Shown here piece after piece: positions 1 to 7,512 of a stretch of DNA of 44,355 nucleotides (position 1 is its first letter; the number at the start of each line of letters is the position of its first letter). Below the pieces are notes generated by a model, which saw nothing but the letters and a program-made list of their open reading frames with translations, had not been told where the DNA came from and made no database searches. The DNA lies in NCBI GenBank assembly GCA_904377845.1, contig CAJFGR010000002.1:75555-119909 (forward strand), given 5' to 3'. Position numbers and translations under genes: made by a program. This DNA comes from an uncultured Ruminococcus sp. (GTDB lineage Bacteria > Bacillota > Clostridia > Lachnospirales > Lachnospiraceae).

Positions 1-1104
1 TTCAAGTTCAATGTGATCCGGGTTTACAGTCTTGCTGATATCGGAAAGGATTTTCTGCTCCTTTTCTTCAAAAGAGTCTTTGTGTACAAAGATCGACATT
101 GTGTCGATACCGGACGGCATATGCTCGATCGAAACTCCATTGTCCTCAAATACCTGAAGTACTTTCCGGCAGAATCCGACTTCCGAATTCATCATCGCTT
201 TTTCGACCGTGATCGCGGCAAAGCCGTCTGTACCTGCAATACCGGTGATCGTATATCTCGGCTGACGGCAGGTGTTCTCGACAATAAGTGTGCCTTTATC
301 TTCCGGTTTGTTTGTATTCCGGATGTTGATCGGAATACCAGCTTTACGTACCGGGAAGATCGCATCTTCGTGGAGTACACTGGCGCCCATGTAAGACAGC
401 TCGCGCAGCTCTTTGTATGTGATCGTCTCGATGGACTTCGGGTTTTTGACGATCCTCGGGTCTGCGATCAGAAAGCCGGATACGTCTGTCCAGTTCTCAT
501 AGAGATCTGCGCCAACGGCAAGTGCCACGAGAGAACCCGTGATATCAGATCCTCCGCGGGAGAATGTCACGACTTCCCCGCTCTCTTTCGCTCCGTAGAA
601 TCCAGGGATCACAGCCGTATGCATATCCTTCAGCTTCGCAGAGAGAAGCTCATTTGTAATGTCCGCATTAAATGAACCGTCATTATCAAAACGTACGACT
701 TCTGCTGCGTCGACAAAATCAAAGCCCAGATATGCAGCCATGATCTTTCCGTTCAGAAACTCGCCGCGTGATGCCGCATAATTCTGTCCGGCCTGATTAC
801 TGAAATCTTCGCGGATCTTTTTAAAATCGCTTTCCAGTGAAAAGGAAAGATTCAGTCCGTCGATGATCTCCTGATAGCGCTCTTTGATCTGCTCAAGCTG
901 TTCTGTGAAATCTGAGCCGTTGACAGCTGCCTCATAACAGGCATAAAGCATATCTGTCACCTTGATATCACTGGCAAAACGCTTTCCCGGAGCTGACGGT
1001 ACTACGTATCTTCTGGACTCGTCCTCGCCGATGATGGCGCCGACCTTTTTAAACTGATCAGCGTTAGCCAGAGAACTTCCGCCGAACTTAACCACTTTTT
1101 TCAT
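1..1104 (-). CDS. lysC: Aspartate kinase (C-terminus beyond window)
   Basis: Phosphorylates L-aspartate with ATP, the first step to lysine, threonine, methionine and diaminopimelate. The 368 visible residues begin MKKVVKFGGSS, the kinase nucleotide-binding motif of the amino acid kinase fold. Further on come SRGGSDITGS and WTDVSG, and after about residue 290 the ACT regulatory region starts; it is still open at base 1 in a PDHIELE stretch. About 70 residues seem to be missing compared with roughly 440-residue Firmicute enzymes. I chose the ATG at 1104 because the GGAGG at 1116-1120 lies 11 nt upstream; the in-frame ATG at 1113 lies only 2 nt from it. It has its own promoter and a roughly 125-nt leader. 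No homoserine dehydrogenase domain is visible in the part present. Confidence 0.95.
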   Translation of the reverse strand, partial: MKKVVKFGGSSLANADQFKKVGAIIGEDESRRYVVPSAPGKRFASDIKVTDMLYACYEAAVNGSDFTEQLEQIKERYQEIIDGLNLSFSLESDFKKIREDFSNQAGQNYAASRGEFLNGKIMAAYLGFDFVDAAEVVRFDNDGSFNADITNELLSAKLKDMHTAVIPGFYGAKESGEVVTFSRGGSDITGSLVALAVGADLYENWTDVSGFLIADPRIVKNPKSIETITYKELRELSYMGASVLHEDAIFPVRKAGIPINIRNTNKPEDKGTLIVENTCRQPRYTITGIAGTDGFAAITVEKAMMNSEVGFCRKVLQVFEDNGVSIEHMPSGIDTMSIFVHKDSFEEKEQKILSDISKTVNPDHIELE

Positions 1105-1134
1105 TTTTTTCATTTCCTCCAAATGTTTCTCTTC

Positions 1135-1225
1135 ATTATAATAATCTGTCATTTTCGAAACAGTCCGTCCCGCAACAAATACAGAAGTCATATATCTGAT
1201 GTCTGCAAGTTTCTTGTGCGGGCAC
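1135..1225 (-). promoter_or_regulatory. Structured 5' leader of lysC, unidentified
   Basis: The leader between the predicted lysC start point and its ribosome binding site holds CCCGCA and TGCGGG arms that close a roughly 55-nt imperfect hairpin, with an inner CAGA/TCTG-flanked stem around ATATA. It is shorter than a lysine riboswitch and I see no T-box motif, so no known class is assigned. Confidence 0.35.
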
Positions 1226-1237
1226 TCTCGATTCAAT

Positions 1238-1266
1238 ATTATAACGCCGCTTTCCCGGCTTGTAAA
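1238..1266 (-). promoter_or_regulatory. Sigma-A-type promoter of lysC
   Basis: On the minus strand a TTTACA -35 box (1261-1266) is followed after exactly 17 bases by TATAAT (1238-1243). It points at lysC and predicts a start near 1231, giving a leader of about 125 nt. It lies just downstream of the rng terminator, so lysC is probably transcribed independently. Confidence 0.7.
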
Positions 1267-1278
1267 CGGAAAAATACG

Positions 1279-1312
1279 AAAAATTCAGCCATTCCGTAAG
1301 GGTATGGCTGAA
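1279..1312 (-). terminator. Rho-independent terminator after rng
   Basis: A 9-bp perfect stem TTCAGCCAT/ATGGCTGAA (1304-1312 and 1284-1292) with an 11-nt loop is followed on the minus strand by five Ts. It ends the radical SAM-DUF2344-rng transcript 16 bases after the rng stop. Confidence 0.85.
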
Positions 1313-1327
1313 ATACAGATCTTTTGC

Positions 1328-2521
1328 TTACTGCCGTTCTTCTTCATACAGAGGACGCCGGATCTTTTTACGGGTGACTTCTACCAGCCCGAGCGCCGTC
1401 ATATCCACAAGTGTGGTCTGGATCGGATCCTGGGCAAGACAGTATTTAAACTCATGCAGAAGCTTCTGCGTGTTTTCCTCCGCTTTCTGGTTGATAAAAT
1501 CTACAAGGATAATGCCGGACAGATTGCGCAGGCGGATCTGGCGTGCAGCTTCTCTGGCCGCCTCAAGATTTACCTTCAGAGCCCCTTCCTCGCTGTCTTT
1601 TTTTGATGTGTTTTTTCCCGAATTGACGTCGATCACGGTCAGCGCCTCTGTGGGTTGTATAATAAGATATCCGCCGGTTTTCAACCAGGCCCGCTCCGCG
1701 AGCGCTTTGTCAAGTATTGTCTGCGTACCGTAAAGTTTATCGAGGGGGAAAGACGGATCATCATACAGCTTCAAAAGTCCCAGTTTTTCCGGAAGTTCTG
1801 ATTGAAAGTATAAACGTATACGTGTATACAAATCTTTGTCTCCTACAATGATCGCTTCCATTCCGTCCATATATACATTTTTCAGGTCAGCTATGTATGA
1901 CGGCGGAGCTGATTTCAGGCAGGAAAAACATACTCTTGTCTGAGCTGCATGGATCAGGCTGTAATATTCATCTTTCAGGGCGCTGATCTCGTCCGTTACA
2001 TCCTGAAACGCTGCATCCTTTGCGTTTGTGCGGACGATGATGCCGAAATCGTCGTTCTGAAGGCCGCTCAGTTCTTTTTTATAAGTTTCTCTCAGAGATT
2101 TCGGTATTTTTGAGGAAACGCCAATCCGCGTGTTTCCGTGAGTCAGTACGGCGTATCTTCCGGTGAAACTGAGATTACTTGTCACGGTGGGGGCTTTTGT
2201 CTTGATCGCTTCGCGGCTGATCTGCACGACCAGCTCGTCACCGATACATAACGGCTTCTTTCCTGATTTGCTGGTAAATATGGCAGTATCTGCATCTTTC
2301 ATATCGTAGTAACAGTTGACGCCCTTCTCAATTTCAATAAAGGCGGCCCCGATATTGGGGACAATATTACTTACTTTTCCAATGTAGATGTCACCCAGCC
2401 GGTGCCTGTCCGCGTCTCCGCCGGATGCCGGTGTACTGTGGATCTCCACGATATCGTCATTCTCGATGAAATAAGTTCTTATCTTACCGTCTCTTTTTTC
2501 GATCAGAAGCTTTCGTTTCAA
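1328..2521 (-). CDS. rng: Ribonuclease G/E family endoribonuclease
   Basis: Single-strand endoribonuclease of the RNase E/G family, expected to act in rRNA maturation and mRNA turnover. An S1-like RNA-binding region lies at about 38-115. The metal-binding catalytic signatures VIDVNSGK (Asp298) and LVDFI (Asp341) correspond to the two catalytic aspartates of E. coli RNase E. The protein ends with the family hallmark ALGLVEVTRKK..RRPL. At 397 residues it lacks the zinc-link cysteine motif and C-terminal scaffold of the enterobacterial enzymes, as is common in clostridia. It overlaps the DUF2344 gene by 4 nt, so the two are translationally coupled. The rplU-rpmA genes that often follow this cluster in Firmicutes are not here; a terminator and lysC follow instead. 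Confidence 0.95.
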   Translation of the reverse strand: MKRKLLIEKRDGKIRTYFIENDDIVEIHSTPASGGDADRHRLGDIYIGKVSNIVPNIGAAFIEIEKGVNCYYDMKDADTAIFTSKSGKKPLCIGDELVVQISREAIKTKAPTVTSNLSFTGRYAVLTHGNTRIGVSSKIPKSLRETYKKELSGLQNDDFGIIVRTNAKDAAFQDVTDEISALKDEYYSLIHAAQTRVCFSCLKSAPPSYIADLKNVYMDGMEAIIVGDKDLYTRIRLYFQSELPEKLGLLKLYDDPSFPLDKLYGTQTILDKALAERAWLKTGGYLIIQPTEALTVIDVNSGKNTSKKDSEEGALKVNLEAAREAARQIRLRNLSGIILVDFINQKAEENTQKLLHEFKYCLAQDPIQTTLVDMTALGLVEVTRKKIRRPLYEEERQ

Positions 2522-3300
2522 TGAATTTCACCTCCGAGAGATTCTAGCGTGACAAGATTCTTCTTTCCATCTTTTCCTGTATCTGCATACATTTCAAGCC
2601 GTCTGTAGGTAAATGACTGCGCGCTTAAGGCCTGAGCGGTGCCGGAGGCTGTCTCTGCTGAGTCTGCCTTTTCAGAAACAGCGCCGGTATATTTCAGAAA
2701 TGTATCCATAACCAGGTCGGGCTTTAAGTTCTCTGTGCTTCCTGCGGCTGTGCGGATAAAGATCGAGTCGTCGCGGAATTCCCAGTCATAGATCAGCGGG
2801 CGCAGGTCCACTTCTTTCTCACTGCGTTTTGTCTGTTTCATGACGCGGATCTCGCTCTGTCCTATAAAATCACTGAACTGTTCTTTCCAGTCAGGAGAGA
2901 GCTTGTCCTCAGCAGAGCCGGCATCCGGCAGGATCTCCTTTTTCGGAGTGACAAGATAATCTGCGGCAGCGAGGATCGTCATGCCTGTCATCCTCTTTTC
3001 TTCTGCAATCTGAAGGAAGCTTAATACTTCGATCCCTTCCACGTCGACTTCATTCATACGGCGCACGGCTTCATTGCTCGCAATCGGCTCAGTGAGCTCG
3101 ATATCCAGATATTCGCCGTCGCTCTCAAGACCGATCCCGAGAGGACTGGCGAATGACATGATCATGTGCGGGCTGAATCCGCCGGTAAACGCGATCGGAA
3201 TTTCTGCCCTGCGCATGACTTTCTGAAAATAGCGCATCACGTCAAGGTGCCCGATAAACTTCAGGACGCCGTATTTTCTGAATTTAATTCTTGCCTTCAT
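2518..3300 (-). CDS. DUF2344 (TIGR03936) radical SAM-linked protein
   Basis: Belongs to the uncharacterised DUF2344 family, found beside or fused to TIGR03960 radical SAM proteins. The N-terminal block carries the family pattern RIKFRKYG..KFIGHLD and later GFSPHMIMSFASPLGIG. No enzymatic motif is evident; an RNA- or protein-substrate adaptor role is only inference. I place the start at the ATG at 3300, preceded by GGAGGAGG with about 8-9 nt spacing, rather than an upstream in-frame TTG at 3318 that lies inside that ribosome binding site. It overlaps the upstream radical SAM gene by 17 nt and the downstream rng by 4 nt, so the three form one operon. Confidence 0.9.
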   Translation of the reverse strand: MKARIKFRKYGVLKFIGHLDVMRYFQKVMRRAEIPIAFTGGFSPHMIMSFASPLGIGLESDGEYLDIELTEPIASNEAVRRMNEVDVEGIEVLSFLQIAEEKRMTGMTILAAADYLVTPKKEILPDAGSAEDKLSPDWKEQFSDFIGQSEIRVMKQTKRSEKEVDLRPLIYDWEFRDDSIFIRTAAGSTENLKPDLVMDTFLKYTGAVSEKADSAETASGTAQALSAQSFTYRRLEMYADTGKDGKKNLVTLESLGGEIH

Positions 3301-5149
3301 AGCAGACACCTCCTCCAAAGCCTGCTGCCCCGCAGCCAGAACACTTCTCCCGGCAGTTTGGAGTTACAGTCTCATTCATTGCACGCTCCCATTCCCGATA
3401 AAGGAAAGAGCGGCTCACACCGATATCGATAAAGTCCCATGGGAAAATTTCATCTTTTCCACGCTGACGCTGGTTATAGAAAGAGATATCCACATTTGTA
3501 TTCTCAAATGCCTTCATCCAGAGGTCGTTGCGGAACGTTTCTGTCCATGAGTCAAAGAGACATCCCAGACGGTACGCCTCTTCGATTACAGGGGCAATCC
3601 TGCGGTCGCCTCTTGCCATGACACCTTCGAGAACGGTGACCTGCGCGTCATGCCAGTTGTATTTCAGACTCTTGCGGTTCAACTGCTCCCGGAATTCATC
3701 ATTTACAATATGCGCCCTGCGGTCATACTCTTCTGCGGTATACATGGATGCCCACTGGAACGGTGTAAATGGTTTTGGCACAAAGAAAGAAGAACTTGCC
3801 GTAATCTGACATTTCCCATGTCTCTGCTCTTTCGGGATTTCGTAATATCTGCGTGCCACCCGGTCAGAGAGTCTGGCAATCTCTTTCATGTCTTCTTCTG
3901 TTTCGGTCGGAAGCCCCAGCATGAAATAGAGCTTCACTTTTGTCCAACCGCCTTCAAATGCCTGTCCGGCGCCGGTAATGATGTCTTCTTCTGTCAGTCC
4001 TTTGTTGATGACATTGCGCATACGCTGGGAACCTGCCTCGGGAGCGAATGTCAGACTGCTTTTGCGCACGTCCTGTACCTTGCTCATGACATCCAGAGAG
4101 AATGCATCGATACGGAGAGAAGGCAGGGAGATATTGATTCCCTTGTCTTTAAACTCGTCGATCAGGAAAGTGACAAGCTCGTTCAGCTTCGAGTAATCAC
4201 TGGAGCTTAAGGAACTGAGGGAAATCTCTTCATGTCCCGTATTTTTGAGCATTGTGCGTGCATATTCTTTCAGAGTCTCCACACTGCGTTCTCTGGTCGG
4301 CCGGTAGATCATCCCCGCCTGACAGAAACGGCAGCCACGGATACAGCCCCGCTGGATCTCAAGCACAACCCTGTCCTGCGTGGCTTTGATATAGGGAACG
4401 ACTGGCTTCATCGGGTAAGAGGCATCGGTTACATCCATGACGACCTGTTTTCGCACTCTTTCAGGAGCTGACGGATCATTGGGAGCAAAGGATTCGATCG
4501 TACTGTCCGAATGGTAGGTTACATCATAAAACTGCGGTACATAGAGTCCTTCGATCCGGGCGGCCTGCCTCAGGAAATCTTTTCTTGAAGCGCCGGACTT
4601 CTTCCATTCTTTGTATGTGTCGAGAAGTTCATCGTAGACAGCTTCTCCCTCGCCGATATAGAAGATATCAAAGAATTCCGCCAGCGGCTCTGGATTGTAT
4701 GCGCAGGGGCCTCCGCCGATCACAATGGGATCCTCTTCTGTCCTGTCAGCTGCGTGGAGCGGGATCCGGCTGAGATCGAGAATCTGGAGAATATTTGTAT
4801 AGCACATCTCGAACTGGATCGTAATGCCGAGGAAGTCAAAATCCCGCACCGGGTCCTGTGATTCCAGCGCAAAAAGCGGGATCTTCTTTTCTTTTAATAC
4901 CTTGCTCAGATCCAGCCAGGGCGAATAGACGCGCTCACACCACGTGTCTTCTCTGCGGTTGAACATATCATAGAGGATCTGGATGCCCAGATGGGACATG
5001 CCGATCTCATATACGTCCGGGAAACACATGGCGAAACGGATATCCACCTTTTCCTTGTCTTTCATCACGGAATTGACCTCGCCTCCGATATAGCGGGCGG
5101 GCTTTTCAATACTTAGTAATATTTCATCACTTAAAGCTAATTTTCTCAC
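3284..5149 (-). CDS. TIGR03960 B12-binding-like radical SAM protein
   Basis: Radical SAM protein of unknown substrate. The N-terminal 200 residues form the B12-binding-like region (FPDVYEIGMSHLGIQILY, IGGGPCAYNPEP). The [4Fe-4S]-SAM motif CxxxCxxC is at Cys269, Cys273 and Cys276 within QRGCIRGCRFCQAG. A second CxxxCxxC (Cys599, Cys603, Cys606) plus Cys616 sits at the extreme C-terminus and could hold an auxiliary cluster or zinc. The start is GTG at 5149: AAGGA lies about 9 nt upstream. First gene of the operon with DUF2344 and rng, an arrangement conserved across many Firmicutes. In other phyla the two radical SAM-linked families can be fused. The reaction is not established to my knowledge. 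Confidence 0.92.
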   Translation of the reverse strand: MRKLALSDEILLSIEKPARYIGGEVNSVMKDKEKVDIRFAMCFPDVYEIGMSHLGIQILYDMFNRREDTWCERVYSPWLDLSKVLKEKKIPLFALESQDPVRDFDFLGITIQFEMCYTNILQILDLSRIPLHAADRTEEDPIVIGGGPCAYNPEPLAEFFDIFYIGEGEAVYDELLDTYKEWKKSGASRKDFLRQAARIEGLYVPQFYDVTYHSDSTIESFAPNDPSAPERVRKQVVMDVTDASYPMKPVVPYIKATQDRVVLEIQRGCIRGCRFCQAGMIYRPTRERSVETLKEYARTMLKNTGHEEISLSSLSSSDYSKLNELVTFLIDEFKDKGINISLPSLRIDAFSLDVMSKVQDVRKSSLTFAPEAGSQRMRNVINKGLTEEDIITGAGQAFEGGWTKVKLYFMLGLPTETEEDMKEIARLSDRVARRYYEIPKEQRHGKCQITASSSFFVPKPFTPFQWASMYTAEEYDRRAHIVNDEFREQLNRKSLKYNWHDAQVTVLEGVMARGDRRIAPVIEEAYRLGCLFDSWTETFRNDLWMKAFENTNVDISFYNQRQRGKDEIFPWDFIDIGVSRSFLYREWERAMNETVTPNCREKCSGCGAAGFGGGVCYEGKN

Positions 5150-5193
5150 TTAACTTCATCCTTTTTCTAAATATTAAAAATATGGTATTAGTC

Positions 5194-5238
5194 ATACTGG
5201 CTTTGCAGTATCTGAATGAGATTCCGCAAAGCCAGTAT
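5194..5238 (-). terminator. 13-bp perfect hairpin between malL and radical SAM gene
   Basis: ATACTGGCTTTGC (5194-5206) and its exact reverse complement (5226-5238) are separated by 19 bases. It lies 50 bases past the stop of the upstream GH13 gene on the minus strand. No clear T-run follows directly on either strand, so it may be a weak terminator or a processing hairpin. Confidence 0.5.
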
Positions 5239-5287
5239 AAATTGTACTAAAAGGAAAATTGTATGTCAATCATATAAATAAGCCGTC

Positions 5288-6961
5288 TTATTTCATTTTG
5301 AGAACAAATGCCTCATAGGGGCGCACTGTTACCGTATTCTTTTCACAGAAAATATCACCGTAATTTCCAATCAGAAGCTCTGTGCCTTCTTGCGTCCACC
5401 CTTCCGGAAGTTCCATTGTCCGCGTATTCCCATAGAAGTTGCATACAACAAGCAGCTTTTCAGTTCCGAGTGTACGGGTGTATACATAGAGCTCTCTGTC
5501 ATCCGGCAGGAGCAGGTCATAACTTCCGTATACAATGATTTCATGCTCTTTTCTGAGACGAATCAGTTTCTGGTAATAGTGGAAGACGGAGTCTTCTCTT
5601 TCCAGCTGATCTTTAGCGTTGATCTCTTTGTAGTTCGGATTTACCATGATCCATGGTGTACCTGTTGTAAAGCCTGCATTTTCCGTATCATCCCACTGGA
5701 ACGGTGTGCGGGCGTTATCGCGGCTTTTATACCGCAGGTATTTCATCATTTCTTCTTCAGTGAATACACCCTGGCCGATCAGTTCGTGATAAGCATTGAC
5801 ACTGTCAAGATCGCGGAAGTCGGAGATGTTTTTAAACGGCACATTTGTCATGCCGAGCTCCTCTCCCTGATAGATATAAGGAGTTCCCTGCATCATGTGG
5901 AGACAGGTAGCCAGCATTTTGGCGGACAGTTCTCGGTACTCTCCGTCATTTCCGAACCTTGAGACAGAGCGGGGCTGATCGTGGTTTTCCCAGAACAGAC
6001 TGTTCCACGCGATGGTATCAAGACCTTTCTGCCATTTTGTCAGGATTAACTTCAGGTCGCGCAGATCCATCTTTTTATCTGACCATTTGTTTGTACCGTC
6101 AGCGTCTACATCCATGTGTTCGAACTGAAATACCATATTCAGTTCTTTCCCGTCGCTTCGGGCGTATTTTTTTGCCTCTTCCAGTGTTACGCCGGAGCAC
6201 TCTCCTACAGTAAGGGTATCCCTGCCATCCAGCACTTCTCTTCTCATTTCCTGCAGGTATTCGTGGACGTGTGGACCGTTGGCAGGCTCGTTGAAGCTTG
6301 CGTAGCCGTTGATGCCCGGCACTCCGTCCGGAAATGTCTGATCCTTTGAGATTAAGCTGATCACATCCATGCGGAATCCGTCCACGCCCTTGTCCAGCCA
6401 CCAGTTCATCATGTCGAATACTTCTCTTCTCACTTTCGGATTATCCCAGTTCAGGTCCGGCTGCTTTTTAGAGAAGAGATGGAGATAATACATATCGGTG
6501 GTACTGTCATATTCCCACGCGGAACCGGAGAAACAGGATCCCCAGTTGTTCGGTTCCTTTCCGTCTTTAGCCGGACGCCAGATATAGTAATCCCTGTACG
6601 GATTATCTCCTGATTTGCGGCTCTCTATAAACCATTTATGCCCGTCTGAAGTATGATTTACTACAAGATCCATGACGATACGGATGCCTCTCTTATGTGC
6701 CTCGTCAAGCATCCTGTCATAATCCTCCATTGTTCCAAATTCTTTCATGATCGCACGGTAGTCACTGATATCATAGCCGTTGTCATCATTGGGCGACTGG
6801 TAGACCGGTGAGAGCCAGATTACATCGATACCCAGCTCCTTCAGATAATCCAGCTTTTCCGTGATACCGTTCAGGTCACCGATTCCGTCCCCGTTGCTGT
6901 CCTTAAAACTTCTCGGATAGATCTGATACACGACACTTTCTTTCCACCATTTTTTATCCAT
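5288..6961 (-). CDS. malL: GH13 oligo-1,6-glucosidase (alpha-glucosidase)
   Basis: Hydrolyses alpha-glucosidic ends of short malto/isomalto-oligosaccharides in the cytoplasm; no signal peptide is visible. The 557-residue length and the start YQIYPRSFKDSNGDGIGDL fit the GH13_31 group. Catalytic residues by motif are Asp199 (DGFRMDV, nucleophile), Glu254 (TVGEC, acid/base) and Asp328 (ENHDQP), nearly the same numbers as B. cereus oligo-1,6-glucosidase. The residue after the nucleophile is Val200; in this family Val there goes with alpha-1,6 preference and Thr/Ala with alpha-1,4, so isomaltose-type substrates are favoured. The ATG at 6961 follows AAGGAAGG. It stands alone, between a terminator upstream and a hairpin downstream, with no transporter or regulator beside it. 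The gene symbol is by family analogy. Confidence 0.93.
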   Translation of the reverse strand: MDKKWWKESVVYQIYPRSFKDSNGDGIGDLNGITEKLDYLKELGIDVIWLSPVYQSPNDDNGYDISDYRAIMKEFGTMEDYDRMLDEAHKRGIRIVMDLVVNHTSDGHKWFIESRKSGDNPYRDYYIWRPAKDGKEPNNWGSCFSGSAWEYDSTTDMYYLHLFSKKQPDLNWDNPKVRREVFDMMNWWLDKGVDGFRMDVISLISKDQTFPDGVPGINGYASFNEPANGPHVHEYLQEMRREVLDGRDTLTVGECSGVTLEEAKKYARSDGKELNMVFQFEHMDVDADGTNKWSDKKMDLRDLKLILTKWQKGLDTIAWNSLFWENHDQPRSVSRFGNDGEYRELSAKMLATCLHMMQGTPYIYQGEELGMTNVPFKNISDFRDLDSVNAYHELIGQGVFTEEEMMKYLRYKSRDNARTPFQWDDTENAGFTTGTPWIMVNPNYKEINAKDQLEREDSVFHYYQKLIRLRKEHEIIVYGSYDLLLPDDRELYVYTRTLGTEKLLVVCNFYGNTRTMELPEGWTQEGTELLIGNYGDIFCEKNTVTVRPYEAFVLKMK

Positions 6962-7007
6962 TGCTTTTTCCTTCCTTTACTGAAAATATCATTAATAATT
7001 GATCAAT

Positions 7008-7043
7008 AAAAAGACCGCCGAGCTTCGCATAAGTCCGGCGGTC
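7008..7043 (-). terminator. Rho-independent terminator
   Basis: GACCGCCG/CGGCGGTC arms (7036-7043 and 7013-7020 as read on the minus strand) are followed by five Ts at 7008-7012. It ends transcription from the small membrane protein gene before the GH13 gene. Confidence 0.85.
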
Positions 7044-7117
7044 CGATGCTCTGTTATTATTTTACAGGATTTCTCCGTTGCTTTCTATCACTTTCTTGTA
7101 CCAGCAGAAAGAATTTT

Positions 7118-7438
7118 TTATAAAGCTTTCCACGCCTCCACGATCGCATCGGTGTCCCATTCCTTTTCAATCTGATTGACAATAGCAGTGCTGTTCACCT
7201 GTGCAATCTCCGCCTTGCTCTGATCCATATACACGAAGCAGACAAAGCAGAGGATTCCGATTACCAGACGTATGTAAAATGTACCTCCGGATGCTTCCTG
7301 CTCTCCCGAATTATCTTCATACAGATTGTGATAGATTCTTCCATATCTGGGATGCACGGCGGGAATCTCTCTTTTGTCGTCATATAGTCTGCGCGTCTGT
7401 CTCAGCAGTTCTCTGCGGCGCATTTCTGAATCATTCAT
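7118..7438 (-). CDS. Small single-pass membrane protein, unknown
   Basis: A 106-residue protein I do not recognise by name. The N-terminal 50 residues are charged (RRRELLRQTRRLYDDKRE), suggesting a cytoplasmic side; one membrane segment lies at about 54-70 (FYIRLVIGILCFVCFVYM). A 35-residue acidic tail follows, probably outside the cell. It lies 74 bases downstream of the HisIE stop on the same strand, but the terminator-like hairpin of the histidine operon sits directly in front of it, and its GAGG ribosome binding site overlaps the base of that hairpin. Its own transcript would thus be low-level read-through or come from an undetected promoter. It ends before a clear terminator. Coding potential is good: an ATG with a Shine-Dalgarno sequence and a clean membrane segment. 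Confidence 0.75.
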   Translation of the reverse strand: MNDSEMRRRELLRQTRRLYDDKREIPAVHPRYGRIYHNLYEDNSGEQEASGGTFYIRLVIGILCFVCFVYMDQSKAEIAQVNSTAIVNQIEKEWDTDAIVEAWKAL

Positions 7439-7440
7439 AT

Positions 7441-7487
7441 AAAAACCTCAGGGGCATAAAATATGGTTAACATATCTTATGCCCCTG
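7441..7487 (-). terminator. Terminator of the histidine operon
   Basis: An 11-bp perfect stem CAGGGGCATAA/TTATGCCCCTG (7449-7459, 7477-7487) is followed on the minus strand by AGG and five Ts; a T-run also follows on the plus strand, so it may act in both directions. The distal bases AGG are part of the ribosome binding site of the next gene. Confidence 0.85.
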
Positions 7488-7512
7488 TATTTTTCATTAG
7501 AACCGTACAGGC

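Noticed and set aside
13-675. 220-codon plus-strand open frame
   Set aside because: It lies wholly opposite aspartate kinase, whose motifs are unambiguous; its translation shows no family signature.
1111-1147. Upstream in-frame start of lysC (frame MTDYYNEEKHLEEMKK)
   Set aside because: The extension contains the GGAGG ribosome binding site that serves the 1104 start, and lacks its own.
1105-1231. Lysine riboswitch upstream of lysC
   Set aside because: The leader is only about 125 nt and I find none of the conserved L-box loops.
7201-7470. 89-codon plus-strand frame across the his terminator
   Set aside because: Opposite the small membrane protein gene, without a ribosome binding site or plausible protein features.
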